DNA of 64,000 bases. Origin: Bacillus sp. HMF5848. GTDB lineage: Bacteria; Bacillota; Bacilli; Bacillales; HMF5848. A program made the translations under genes and the position numbers. The notes beneath the pieces were generated by a model. The model was given only the letters and a program-made list of their open reading frames with translations. It ran no database searches and had not been told where the DNA came from. The DNA is taken from assembly GCF_003944835.1 (NCBI RefSeq), contig NZ_RWIV01000001.1:2271501-2335500 (forward strand). Direction: 5' to 3'. Of the stretch, positions 1 to 8,727 are shown piece by piece. Position 1 is the first letter of the stretch, and every line of letters starts with the position of its first letter.

Positions 1-170
1 AGGTTCATCGGATTGGAAATACTAGCACATTAGAGAGATCTCGCACCTTCTGCATTATAATTACGCTATAAAAAAATCAACTTTAAAAATCTTTAGAAAT
101 AAGAACTGCCTAAGACATAACTTTAGTGTTTAGTTACGAGCATTGCAGATAGGTAAACGCTCTGCATATT

Positions 171-1274
171 TTATTTCAAATCAATTTTCGCTACTTGTTT
201 TTCTATTTCAATCTCAATTTGCTTTCTTATACGGTCAACAACAGAATAGTCCATTGCTTGAACATAAAACGACTCTAATTTATCATGTATCTGTTTTGCT
301 TGTGCTAGGTAAGAGGTTCCCTCTTGCATTTTTTCCTTATAGCGTTTTGCTACGTCTGTTATTTTATCGGCATACTTTTCATCCGTATCGCTTTTTATTG
401 TTTTTTCATACATATCAATGATAGAGTCACCTTCACGACTTGGGAAATGCTCATGCGGTGCTGTGCTATCAAAAATAGCGATGCCTAATTCTCTCATAAT
501 TACCATATCTAGACTATTCGGATCAAAACCACAATGATACACTTCAACATCGTAGCCTCTTTCTTGAGCCTGTGTTACTAATTTTTTAAGCATAGTAGAC
601 TTACCTGATCCTGGACGACCTTTTATAAAGTAGCGTTGTGGCACATCGACTGTTAAATCTTCAATAAAATCAACAGGACCCTTTGGTGTGGCAGCACCTA
701 AAAAGCGATGGCGAACTTTCGATGTTTTCGTAAGAGTGCTTTTGAAGAATGTATCGATTAACTCTTCAGTTAGCTTATTACATGCATTAAAATCAATGTT
801 ATCAATGTAAATTTTTTCCCACTCATCGTGAATTATCAATGCTTCACCAAACAGTGTGTAGGCAGTTGAAAAAGCTTTATTTACACTTTTCGTTAGTTGT
901 TTAATTTGGTCTTTATTATTTTTTAATTCTTGTGTATTCCAAGCTACGCCAAGATTTATATATTGTTCAATAACCCCAGGGAATTTAGGCTCAATAATAT
1001 GTGGAGCTGTACCGTCCACAATTCCTACTTTTAATTCAGGAATAATTAGCCCATCTACAGAGTTGTTATCAGACGAACAGTGTAAAAATTCTATATCGTA
1101 GTTTAAGTCCAACCATTTATACCCAATAGTTTTCATAAGTGATGATTTCCCTGTTCCAGGTCCACCTTTTAAAATATAGATCATATCTAAGTCTTCAAGA
1201 TTTGAATCGAACAAACTGAAAGAACCGCGTGCAGTATTACCACTTGCGTAATAATTACGAATTGTACCAGTCAA
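171..1274 (-). CDS. Tandem P-loop ATPase of unknown function (PRK06851-like)
   Basis: Predicted cytoplasmic nucleotide-binding protein of 367 residues; its biological role is not known to me. It holds two Walker A motifs, GGPGTGKSS near residues 37-45 and GRPGSGKST near 219-227. Each is followed by the same pattern: GYD-or-NYD, a His-Cys pair, Asn-Ser-x-Asp, then Thr-Ala-Pro-His. The protein is therefore an internal duplication of one ATPase module. The frame is open further upstream, but I prefer the TTG at 1274, which has GGAAG eight bases before it; the earlier in-frame codons have no good ribosome site. It stands alone, with a bidirectional terminator upstream. The family name is from memory of similar Bacillus proteins. 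Confidence 0.75.
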   Translation of the reverse strand: MTGTIRNYYASGNTARGSFSLFDSNLEDLDMIYILKGGPGTGKSSLMKTIGYKWLDLNYDIEFLHCSSDNNSVDGLIIPELKVGIVDGTAPHIIEPKFPGVIEQYINLGVAWNTQELKNNKDQIKQLTKSVNKAFSTAYTLFGEALIIHDEWEKIYIDNIDFNACNKLTEELIDTFFKSTLTKTSKVRHRFLGAATPKGPVDFIEDLTVDVPQRYFIKGRPGSGKSTMLKKLVTQAQERGYDVEVYHCGFDPNSLDMVIMRELGIAIFDSTAPHEHFPSREGDSIIDMYEKTIKSDTDEKYADKITDVAKRYKEKMQEGTSYLAQAKQIHDKLESFYVQAMDYSVVDRIRKQIEIEIEKQVAKIDLK

Positions 1275-1396
1275 AGTACGCACTTCCCTTCTACAAAAAT
1301 AACAAAGTGTATATAGCAACATATGCATCTATTACATTTTAGGTGTTTGCCCAATTCACATATTTATTCTATATGCTATAACATTTTCTTTCTTAC

Positions 1397-1437
1397 ACGT
1401 AAAAAAGCTCAACTACAATCGTTGAGCTTTTTTACGT
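1397..1437. terminator. Strong bidirectional-looking hairpin
   Basis: A perfect 17-bp inverted repeat (1397-1413 and 1421-1437) with a 7-base loop. It has A-rich left and T-rich right stem ends, so it has a T-tract on either strand. It lies upstream of the ATPase gene and downstream of the minus-strand catabolic island, whose last gene ends at 1598. Confidence 0.85.
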
Positions 1438-1457
1438 AAAGAAAACATAAGTTTTTT

Positions 1458-1590
1458 AACCTAAATTAGTGTCTAGCTCCAGCGTCTAGCCCCTCGAGAT
1501 CTTAAGACCGCCCCCTCCGGAGGGAACAACCTTCCTAAGCGGTACATCTTAAGCTGGTCGGGCTGAGCAAAGCGCTTTCGCTCCACTTAC
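1458..1590. repeat. 133-bp dispersed intergenic repeat, copy 1
   Basis: This segment aligns without gaps to 54196-54328; I count about 104 identical bases of 133. The two ends are best conserved (the left box contains TTAGTGTCTAGCTCCA, the right box contains GGGCTGAGCAA). The centre diverges but keeps a small hairpin around CCGGAGGG. It resembles the structured intergenic repeats scattered through many Bacillus genomes. It does not encode a protein and carries no transposase. Confidence 0.85.
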
Positions 1591-1597
1591 TACTAAA

Positions 1598-2773
1598 CTA
1601 TGAAATTACTTCAAGTGCCTGCTCCAAATCAGCCCAAATGTCTGTCCACGCCTCTAGTCCAACAGACAGGCGTAACATGTTGTCTGTAATGCCCATTTTC
1701 AGTCGAGCTTCCTCAGGAACTACTGCATGTGTCATTGTAGCAGGATGTTGAATAAGTGTTTCGGCGTCACCAAGACTAACGGCAATTTTAATAAGCTTTA
1801 AATGGTTGAGAAATGTTTGGGCACACTTTTTATCTCCCTGTATGGTAAAGGACAGCACACCGCCCCCTGCATGCATTTGATTTTTGCTTATTGGATAATG
1901 TATGTTGTCTTTATCTCCTGGATAAAATATCTTCTCTACTTTTGAGTGTGTTTTTAATTTATTAACAATCGCGGTAGCATTTTCCGTATGACGATCTAGA
2001 CGAATATGCAATGTTTTTAACCCTCGCAATAACAACCAGGCATCAAACGGTGACATTGTGCCACCGACATCCTTACGCGTTGTCATTGAGATTTCTTCCA
2101 AAAGATCTTTCTTACCTGCTACCAAACCACCAATAACATCCCCGTGTCCGCTGATATATTTTGTTGCACTATGAACAACAACATCACAGCCAAGTGCTAA
2201 TGGTTGCTGTAAGTACGGACTAGAGAAAGTATTATCTACTATAACAGGGATATTATACTTTGATGCAATACCCGCAACCATCTGTAAATCTATCACCTTC
2301 ATTGTAGGATTTATCGGAGTTTCAATATAAATTAAAGCCGTGTTCTCATTGATACTCTCATGTAGGTCACTTTCAGCTTGCATAGGCGACAACGTATGAG
2401 TAATTTGATATTTTTCCTTAATCATCTCTAATAAGCCAAATGTGCAGCCATAAACTCCTTCAGAGCATAATATGTGATCGCCAGCTTTTGTTAATGATAG
2501 TAACACCGCTGATACTGCTGCCATCCCAGAGCTAAAGACTAACGCCTTTTCTGCTCCTTCAAGAACAGCTATACGATCCTCAAGTATTTGTGTAGTTGGG
2601 TTATTTAAACGGGAATAAATATACCCTCCTGTTTCACCACTGAACCTTGCTTCACCTTGCTCTGCTGTTTCAAATGTGAAAGTAGCAGATTGAAAAATAG
2701 GTGGTACTAAACTATCAAAATACTTACGACTTTCGTAACCGTTATGAATTAATTTAGTCTCAAACTGTTTCAT
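1598..2773 (-). CDS. Methionine gamma-lyase / cystathionine gamma-lyase family PLP enzyme
   Basis: PLP-dependent enzyme of the Cys/Met metabolism family, 391 residues, the usual length. The Schiff-base lysine is K205 in SATKYISGH. The substrate-loop motif VYGCTF places a cysteine at residue 110, where true methionine gamma-lyases carry their characteristic cysteine. I therefore favour methionine gamma-lyase (methionine to methanethiol, 2-oxobutyrate and ammonia) over cystathionine gamma-lyase. The ATG at 2773 has an AGGAGG ribosome site. It is the last gene of the minus-strand island, 83 bases after the phosphotriesterase-like gene, with a cre-like sequence in that gap. 2-Oxobutyrate could feed propionyl-CoA metabolism, but the link to the island is inferred only from position. 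Confidence 0.85.
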   Translation of the reverse strand: MKQFETKLIHNGYESRKYFDSLVPPIFQSATFTFETAEQGEARFSGETGGYIYSRLNNPTTQILEDRIAVLEGAEKALVFSSGMAAVSAVLLSLTKAGDHILCSEGVYGCTFGLLEMIKEKYQITHTLSPMQAESDLHESINENTALIYIETPINPTMKVIDLQMVAGIASKYNIPVIVDNTFSSPYLQQPLALGCDVVVHSATKYISGHGDVIGGLVAGKKDLLEEISMTTRKDVGGTMSPFDAWLLLRGLKTLHIRLDRHTENATAIVNKLKTHSKVEKIFYPGDKDNIHYPISKNQMHAGGGVLSFTIQGDKKCAQTFLNHLKLIKIAVSLGDAETLIQHPATMTHAVVPEEARLKMGITDNMLRLSVGLEAWTDIWADLEQALEVIS

Positions 2774-2817
2774 AGCAACCTCCTGTAATACGTCTACTGT
2801 ATAATATGGAGTTTATT

Positions 2818-2831
2818 TGTAAACGGATACA
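2818..2831. promoter_or_regulatory. cre-like sequence upstream of the gamma-lyase gene
   Basis: TGTAAACGGATACA differs from the CcpA box consensus TGWAANCGNTNWCA at one position (A for T at position 10). It lies 45 bases upstream of the gamma-lyase start. Weak on its own; more credible because a full consensus box occurs upstream in the same island (8728-8741). Confidence 0.35.
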
Positions 2832-2856
2832 TTTTCACGCTGTACAAAAGTAACGT

Positions 2857-3849
2857 CTAAACTTCTATAGATTGTTTGCTAAATAGACGTTTGGGATTTG
2901 CTTCAAACATAAAAGTTATCTGTTCGTCAGTTACATCATTTTGTTTCAATGTTGGGAGTATGTTCTCAAATAAATGACCAGGATGCCAATTAGTCATCAT
3001 ATTAGAAAACGGTTCAGGAATGACAGGTGGACGACCAAGCCAAACATTTACTGTATCATGACTTAGCATAATACGATTGGCATATCCCTCACTTAGTAAC
3101 GATAAAAGTGTCGTAATACGTTGTGCATCCATTGGTGTACCAACCATCCCTTGTATACCAAATCGATCAAAAGCAATATTAACTCCTGTTTTTAATGTTT
3201 GTTTATGATAATCTACATCAGTATTTCCACACATATGCCCTATCACTACATTTTCTGGTCTAGCACCTAGACTAATGAGAAGCTCTGCTTGTTCTGGTCC
3301 CATTGTACCTTCTTGAGTATGAGTGAGAATTGTAATTCCTGTTTCTTTTTGTGCTCGAGCTGCTGCTTTAAAAAACATGAGTTCATAAGGTGTAATTTCA
3401 TCCTTACTAGAGGCTAGCTTAATTATACCTGGTTTTATACCTGTACCTGCAATCCCGTCTGTTATCTCTTTCATGAACATTTCATATATCTCTTCCTCGG
3501 CCGTACCAAGTGCTTGGCGAAATTTAAAATAAGGTGTGGCACCTTCTCCTTCATAGTAATACCCTGTAGCACAAATAATTTGCAATCCTGACTTTTCACT
3601 AATTTCACGTAAAAACTCTGGATTCCGACCACACTCATTAGGCGTTGGATCAACAACCGATCTTATACCATAGCTCATTACTTGTCTTGCTACTGCAATA
3701 CCCATTTCTAATGCTGACTCTTTATCAAATGCCCCTAACGTATTATCACCTTGAAAACCCGGATAACCAAATACAAAATGCTCGTGAATTAATGTTTTCC
3801 CAAGCTGCTCCACTGAGATAGGACCTGTAACCGTTTGAACTGTTTTCAT
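2857..3849 (-). CDS. Phosphotriesterase-family metal-dependent hydrolase
   Basis: TIM-barrel amidohydrolase-superfamily protein of 330 residues. The complete binuclear metal site of the phosphotriesterase family can be read: H22-x-H24, a lysine at K144 (the carboxylated bridge), H177, H205 and D265 in SHD. These proteins hydrolyse lactones, esters or phosphotriesters; the natural substrate cannot be told from sequence. The start codon overlaps the stop of the upstream acyl-CoA ligase (TAATG), so the two are translationally coupled. In a cluster with an esterase and CoA ligases a lactonase or esterase role fits best, for example opening a lactone to a hydroxy acid, but this is inference. Confidence 0.85.
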   Translation of the reverse strand: MKTVQTVTGPISVEQLGKTLIHEHFVFGYPGFQGDNTLGAFDKESALEMGIAVARQVMSYGIRSVVDPTPNECGRNPEFLREISEKSGLQIICATGYYYEGEGATPYFKFRQALGTAEEEIYEMFMKEITDGIAGTGIKPGIIKLASSKDEITPYELMFFKAAARAQKETGITILTHTQEGTMGPEQAELLISLGARPENVVIGHMCGNTDVDYHKQTLKTGVNIAFDRFGIQGMVGTPMDAQRITTLLSLLSEGYANRIMLSHDTVNVWLGRPPVIPEPFSNMMTNWHPGHLFENILPTLKQNDVTDEQITFMFEANPKRLFSKQSIEV

Positions 3850-5525
3850 TACTGTTTAATCCCCCCCTGTTTTTGCCATTCCTCTTCTTGTAATTTTCTC
3901 CACAAAATTTTCCCACTAGATGTTGTAGGAAACGAAGTTCTAAATTCTATTGACCTAGGATATTTATAAGCAGCCATCTTTTCCTTAGCCCAATCTATAA
4001 TTTCACTTTCAGATACTTTTCCTGTGTAATCAGCATTTAAAATAATAAATGCTTTTACTGATTCACCGCGTCTAGGATCAGGAACACCTACGACACATGC
4101 CTGTTGTACCGCAGGATGCTTATATAGCATTGATTCTATTTCAGTAGGCCATACTTTAAAGCCAGCAGCATTGATCATACGTTTCACACGATCAACAATG
4201 AAAAAGTAACCTTCCTCATCCATGCGTCCAATATCACCCGTTCGAAAAAAAGTTTTCCCATCTAATTCAATAAAGGAGCTTCTATTTTCGTCATCACGAT
4301 TGTAATAGCCCATAAAAACTTGAGGCCCATTTACGACAATCTCTCCTATCTCACCTACCGCAAGCTCTGCCTGAGTAACAGGGTCTATTATTCTTGCATC
4401 TACATCAAAAGATGGGATACCCAAGCATTGAAGCTTAGGACGGTCAGGTGGATTAAAATGTGTATGGGAAATGGTTTCACTCAAGCCATAGCCTTCAACG
4501 AATTTTAAACCTGTCAAATTAAATAGCTTTTCTCCTACGGCTTCTGGTAATGGAGCACCACCACCTGCAATGCTAGACAATGAAGTTATATCATAGTGAG
4601 CAAGCTCAGGATTTGCTAAAAAGTCAATCAACATAGTGCTAATGTTGACCCAATGTGTACACTTGTATTGTTCTATCAATTTAGCAGCATACTTTCTGTC
4701 CCACCTTGTCATGATCACCATTGCGGCTCCTGCATACAATGGTACATGCATACTATGTACCATGCCTGTTACATGGAATAGAGGTAACGTTAATAAATGA
4801 ACTGAATCACTCGTAGCGTTCATCCAGTGATACGCGCTTACAATGTTTGCTTGCACAGTGCTATTAGTATGGACACACCCTTTCGGCAAACCCGTTGTGC
4901 CCGAAGTATATGGCATAACAGTAATATCATCTTTACGTGTTGGAATAGGTATAGATTCATAATTTGCTTGAATAACAGCTTCCCAGCTATCTATATAAGA
5001 TGATGTAATTGTTTGCCTTCCTGCCTTAACTTCAGGAGGTGCTTCTTCCTCGTGACCAGCATAATCACTATAAGCTGCGACAATAACTTTTTCTAAGCTA
5101 GTTGAATCAAATAACCCATCTAATCGGTTAAGTAATTCTTGACCAACAAGCCCATGTCGAATTCCACAGTCTTTAATATAAAAGGATAATTCTTCACCTG
5201 TGTTCATCGGATTTATCGGTATCACAATCGCACCAATTTTTAATATGGCGTAGTAGCTTATGATAAATTGTGGCGAATTTTGCATGTATAGCAGTACAGG
5301 ATCTCCACGTTTCACATTGAGCTTTCGCTGTAAGTAACCAGCAACATTAGAAACACACTCATTAAGCTCATAATACGTAATATGATTGCCGTAATAATGT
5401 ACCGCAATCTTATGTGGGTAGCGCTCACATGCAATTTGTAAATTATGATAAATGGATGTTTCTGGAATAGACAAAGTTTTAGATACTCTCTTTGGCCAAT
5501 GTGTAAAGTGATTCAGATTTTTCAC
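3849..5525 (-). CDS. AMP-forming acyl-CoA synthetase
   Basis: Member of the ANL adenylate-forming superfamily, 558 residues, expected to activate a carboxylic acid to its CoA thioester with ATP. The AMP-binding signature PYTSGTTGLPKG lies near residues 205-216, GYGLSET follows in the middle, and the C-terminal catalytic lysine is near residue 539 in TTSSGKILWRKL. It resembles medium- or long-chain fatty acyl-CoA ligases, but chain length and substrate cannot be judged. It overlaps the dehalogenase-like gene upstream by four bases (ATGA) and the phosphotriesterase-like gene downstream by one base, so the three are one tightly coupled unit. It is distinct from the second ligase at 21642-23249. 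Confidence 0.9.
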   Translation of the reverse strand: MKNLNHFTHWPKRVSKTLSIPETSIYHNLQIACERYPHKIAVHYYGNHITYYELNECVSNVAGYLQRKLNVKRGDPVLLYMQNSPQFIISYYAILKIGAIVIPINPMNTGEELSFYIKDCGIRHGLVGQELLNRLDGLFDSTSLEKVIVAAYSDYAGHEEEAPPEVKAGRQTITSSYIDSWEAVIQANYESIPIPTRKDDITVMPYTSGTTGLPKGCVHTNSTVQANIVSAYHWMNATSDSVHLLTLPLFHVTGMVHSMHVPLYAGAAMVIMTRWDRKYAAKLIEQYKCTHWVNISTMLIDFLANPELAHYDITSLSSIAGGGAPLPEAVGEKLFNLTGLKFVEGYGLSETISHTHFNPPDRPKLQCLGIPSFDVDARIIDPVTQAELAVGEIGEIVVNGPQVFMGYYNRDDENRSSFIELDGKTFFRTGDIGRMDEEGYFFIVDRVKRMINAAGFKVWPTEIESMLYKHPAVQQACVVGVPDPRRGESVKAFIILNADYTGKVSESEIIDWAKEKMAAYKYPRSIEFRTSFPTTSSGKILWRKLQEEEWQKQGGIKQ

Positions 5526-6412
5526 TTGTTCACTTCCTTTAATTGGAGTTGTGCAATAAATTGTTTTACAGCATTTCCAATTTCTTCTGGTGAATCCTCT
5601 TGAATAAAATGTAATCCATTTACCGTGACTTCCTGTTGATTAACCCATGACCTGCAAAAGTCACGCTGTTTACCAATTAATATGGAACCTGGGTAAGCAT
5701 TTATAAACAATTTAGGAATACTAGAGTACTGTAGCCAAGTGCTATAGGCTTCAACAATCTCTTTAACATCTTTTGGTTCTCCAGTAAAAGGAATTTCTCT
5801 AGGCCACGTTAACATTGGACGTCTTCGCTCACCAGCAATTAAAAATGGGCGGCGATAAGCATTCATTTCTTCTTCAGTTAAATGTCTTATTACACTAGAT
5901 GGTAAAATCCGTTCGATAAATAGATTCTTTTCTAAAATGATTTTCTCGCCTGCAGGTGATTGCATCGCTTGGAAGATATTTCGAGCACCCTCTGGCCACT
6001 CTTCCCATGTCACTGTCTTTACAAAAGCCTCCATATAAGCTATAGCCTTTACTTTTTCTCGATGTAAATTGGCCCAATGAAATCCTAGGGCAGAACCCCA
6101 ATCATGAATAACAAGCGTAACTCGTTCAAGTTCTAAAGCATTAAACCACGCCTCTAAATAACAATAATGATCGACAAATCGATATGAACCGTTTGGTGTT
6201 ACACTTGAAAAACCCATGCCAATCAAATCAGGAGCAAGACACCTACCAGTATTTACAACATGGGGAATAACGTTTCGCCATAAATATGAAGATGTAGGAT
6301 TTCCGTGTAAAAACACGACAGGGTCTCCTTCTCCAACGTCAACATACGCCATTTCAGTGTCTAAAATTTTGATTGTTTTACGATACTGTTCATTAAATGT
6401 AGAAATCTCCAC
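5522..6412 (-). CDS. Haloalkane dehalogenase-type alpha/beta hydrolase
   Basis: Alpha/beta hydrolase of 296 residues with the complete active site of subfamily II haloalkane dehalogenases (DhaA/LinB type). HGNPTSS at 36-42 gives the halide-binding Asn38. HDWGSALGFHW at 103-113 gives the nucleophile Asp104 and the second halide-binding residue Trp105. Glu128 in YMEAF is the acid and His268 the base. Such enzymes convert a haloalkane and water to an alcohol and halide. There is no secretion signal. The gene is coupled to the acyl-CoA ligase downstream and lies 14 bases after the HSL-type esterase gene. Other activities on this fold are possible, but both halide ligands being present argues for real dehalogenase chemistry. 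Confidence 0.85.
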   Translation of the reverse strand: MEISTFNEQYRKTIKILDTEMAYVDVGEGDPVVFLHGNPTSSYLWRNVIPHVVNTGRCLAPDLIGMGFSSVTPNGSYRFVDHYCYLEAWFNALELERVTLVIHDWGSALGFHWANLHREKVKAIAYMEAFVKTVTWEEWPEGARNIFQAMQSPAGEKIILEKNLFIERILPSSVIRHLTEEEMNAYRRPFLIAGERRRPMLTWPREIPFTGEPKDVKEIVEAYSTWLQYSSIPKLFINAYPGSILIGKQRDFCRSWVNQQEVTVNGLHFIQEDSPEEIGNAVKQFIAQLQLKEVNK

Positions 6413-6426
6413 CTTATTCCCACCTC

Positions 6427-7368
6427 CTACATTTCTACTGCTTTTGTTATTTTGTGCATAAAGGCTACAATATCATGAATGGCTTTCTTTCCATCATCAA
6501 GAGCTGCGAACATGCTCACAAACCCATGAATCATACCTTCATATTGCTTTGAGGAAACTAAAACTCCTGCCTTTTTCAGCTTTTCGGCATATGCTTTTCC
6601 TTCATCGCGCAAAGGATCATATTCAGCTGTCAAAATATAAGTAGGTGGTAAATATGAAACATCGTCCTGTAGAAGTGGTGCAACAAGAGGGTTTTGTAAA
6701 TCACTTTCACTACGAATATAATGGTCTCTGAACCATTTCATCTCAGATAGTGTTAGAAAATACCCTTCAGCAAACAGTCGATGAGAATCTGTTACCGAAG
6801 AAGCAACAGCTGGATAGATTAATACTTGCCCACAAACCATGTGCGTTGACCATCTATCCCTTAGTAACTGTAAGACGGCAGCAGTTAAATTCCCCCCTGC
6901 ACTATCGCCACCAACAATTAATTTATTTCGATTAATGTGCAAGTTCTCAGCGTGTGAATATATCCACTCCACTGCTCTGTAACAATCTTCTAGACCAACT
7001 GGGAATCTATTTTCAGGTGCTAGACTGTAATCTACCGATACAACAACGCAGTGACTTTCATTTGCGATAACTCGACATAAAGCATCATGACTATCAATAT
7101 TTCCAATTACCCATCCGCCGCCATGAAAATATATAAGACATGGGACATTCTTTTCTAAATCGGGTGTATAGACACGGATTTTAATGTCATCTTGGTAACC
7201 TGCTATTTCAATATCCTCAACTTTGAAGATAGGCACTTCAACGTCAAAGGACGAAAATGATTTCAAAAATACTTCTCTTGCTACGTTAGGAGGCAATGTA
7301 TCAATAGCTGGTAAATCGGCTTCAGCCATAGTCCGTAAAATACTAACTACTTGCGGATGCAACGTCAT
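6427..7368 (-). CDS. HSL-family esterase/lipase (alpha/beta hydrolase fold-3)
   Basis: Carboxylester hydrolase of the hormone-sensitive-lipase family, 313 residues. The oxyanion-hole motif HGGGW is near residues 82-86 and the nucleophile Ser156 sits in GDSAGGN. An acid residue in EYDPLRDEG and a base in IHGF complete the triad. I place the start at the ATG at 7368, which has AAGGAG nine bases upstream. The frame is open 12 codons further, but that extension lies in a hairpin (7388-7420). It is the first gene after the binding-lipoprotein gene and precedes the dehalogenase-like gene by 14 bases. Likely cytoplasmic; it probably releases an acid or alcohol from an imported ester. Confidence 0.87.
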   Translation of the reverse strand: MTLHPQVVSILRTMAEADLPAIDTLPPNVAREVFLKSFSSFDVEVPIFKVEDIEIAGYQDDIKIRVYTPDLEKNVPCLIYFHGGGWVIGNIDSHDALCRVIANESHCVVVSVDYSLAPENRFPVGLEDCYRAVEWIYSHAENLHINRNKLIVGGDSAGGNLTAAVLQLLRDRWSTHMVCGQVLIYPAVASSVTDSHRLFAEGYFLTLSEMKWFRDHYIRSESDLQNPLVAPLLQDDVSYLPPTYILTAEYDPLRDEGKAYAEKLKKAGVLVSSKQYEGMIHGFVSMFAALDDGKKAIHDIVAFMHKITKAVEM

Positions 7369-7387
7369 CACTAATCTCTCCTTAAAC

Positions 7388-7420
7388 GCTATCCTACAAA
7401 GCATCAGTTTGTAGGATAGC
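7388..7420 (-). terminator. Intercistronic hairpin between binding-protein and esterase genes
   Basis: A perfect 13-bp inverted repeat (7388-7400 and 7408-7420) with a 7-base loop, between the stop of the binding-lipoprotein gene (7433) and the esterase ribosome site. The minus strand has no long T-run after it, so it may be a leaky terminator or an RNA-stabilising stem rather than a full stop. Such hairpins often set a higher level for a binding protein than for downstream genes. Confidence 0.65.
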
Positions 7421-7432
7421 AGTTTTTGAATA

Positions 7433-8650
7433 TTATTCCATCACTTGCACAAGCTTCCCGTTTTCTACAACAAAAATGGCTGTATCCCAATCAAACCTAC
7501 CCTCTTCTAGGCCTGACAAATACCAAACCATTTCTTCATCCGCTAGAGCCTGAATACCATCATTTACATGTTCCATAATCAAATTCGGATCTGATACAGT
7601 TCCAGCAGCCTCCATAGCATTTACTAAAACGTGTAACGCTTGATAGTTAAAACCACCTTCTGCTGTTGGAATTCTTCCGAATATCTCTTCATACTTCTTT
7701 GCGAAAGTTTGACCACCTGGTGCTTCGCTCTCAACGAGTGGCAATGCACCGATTGCCCCTTCTAACAATTCATATCCACCTAATACCGGCTCCATTTCTT
7801 CAAACTTTGCCTGATCCATTACCATAAATCCGCCTTTAAAGCCTAGTTCTCTAGCTTGTTTAATAACTAGAGCGGTGGGTTGAGAAGGTCCACCGACGAA
7901 TAATACATCAGGCTTTTCATTTAATGCATTAGTGACAATCGTAAAGAAGTCAGTATCCTTTGAAAAGTCAATTGAACCATCAAAGACTACCTCTCCTCCC
8001 ATACTTTCCCATACAGGAACTAGTGTTTCTGTCCAATCTTTTCCATATTGTGTCGCTGTTGGAAGTAACGCTAATTTCTTGCCAAAACGTTCCATCATAT
8101 AGTCGCTATATGGTTCTGGGTATGCGTTATATGCCGGCGGAATACTTAATGTTAACTTATTGCCTTGATCTTGAATTTTCGGTTCAGATGTGTAAGCTGC
8201 AATTAAAAATCCATCCTGTTCATTGAACACTTGTGTTGCAAAAACACCACCACTATGTGGCACAAAAATAATAGACGCATCGTTTTCTTGTACTAATCTT
8301 CTTGCGTTTGTCCCTGTTTCATTAGGTAGATATTTATCATCTAAACTCACAATCTCAATTTTATAAGTATCACCATTCACCTTAAATCCTCCTGCAGCAT
8401 TAATTTCATCTGCTGCCATTTCTACACCACTCAACGTATTTTCACCATAAAAAGCCGCTGGACCACTCAATGGACCACTAAAACCAATATATACTGTTTT
8501 CTCTTCACTAGATTCAGAAGATACATCCGTTGTTGATGCTTGATCATTTGAATTGTCTGAAGGTGATGTTGTCGTAGTATCAGCGTTTCCACATCCTGTG
8601 AAAATGACAAGAATGAATAGTAATGTTAAAGAAATGAATAATTTTTTCAT
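7433..8650 (-). CDS. ABC transporter substrate-binding lipoprotein (Leu/Ile/Val-type)
   Basis: Extracytoplasmic solute-binding protein of the periplasmic-binding-protein-like I (LivJ/LivK) family, 405 residues. The N-terminus is a lipoprotein signal: two lysines, a hydrophobic stretch and the lipobox FTGC with Cys20, then a Ser/Thr/Asp-rich linker. The mature part begins with the typical pattern VYIGFSGPLSGPAAFYG. Despite the family name, such proteins bind many carboxylates, amides or aromatic acids; here the neighbours suggest the substrate of the catabolic island. It follows the four transporter genes, separated from livF by 91 bases that carry a consensus cre box. The ATG at 8650 has an AGGGGG ribosome site. 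Confidence 0.9.
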   Translation of the reverse strand: MKKLFISLTLLFILVIFTGCGNADTTTTSPSDNSNDQASTTDVSSESSEEKTVYIGFSGPLSGPAAFYGENTLSGVEMAADEINAAGGFKVNGDTYKIEIVSLDDKYLPNETGTNARRLVQENDASIIFVPHSGGVFATQVFNEQDGFLIAAYTSEPKIQDQGNKLTLSIPPAYNAYPEPYSDYMMERFGKKLALLPTATQYGKDWTETLVPVWESMGGEVVFDGSIDFSKDTDFFTIVTNALNEKPDVLFVGGPSQPTALVIKQARELGFKGGFMVMDQAKFEEMEPVLGGYELLEGAIGALPLVESEAPGGQTFAKKYEEIFGRIPTAEGGFNYQALHVLVNAMEAAGTVSDPNLIMEHVNDGIQALADEEMVWYLSGLEEGRFDWDTAIFVVENGKLVQVME

Positions 8651-8727
8651 AGTTTTCCCCCTCGAATTTATAGTTTATGTTTTCAACTTTTTATGCGTAA
8701 AACTTAATGAAAATCCCCCCTTCCAAA

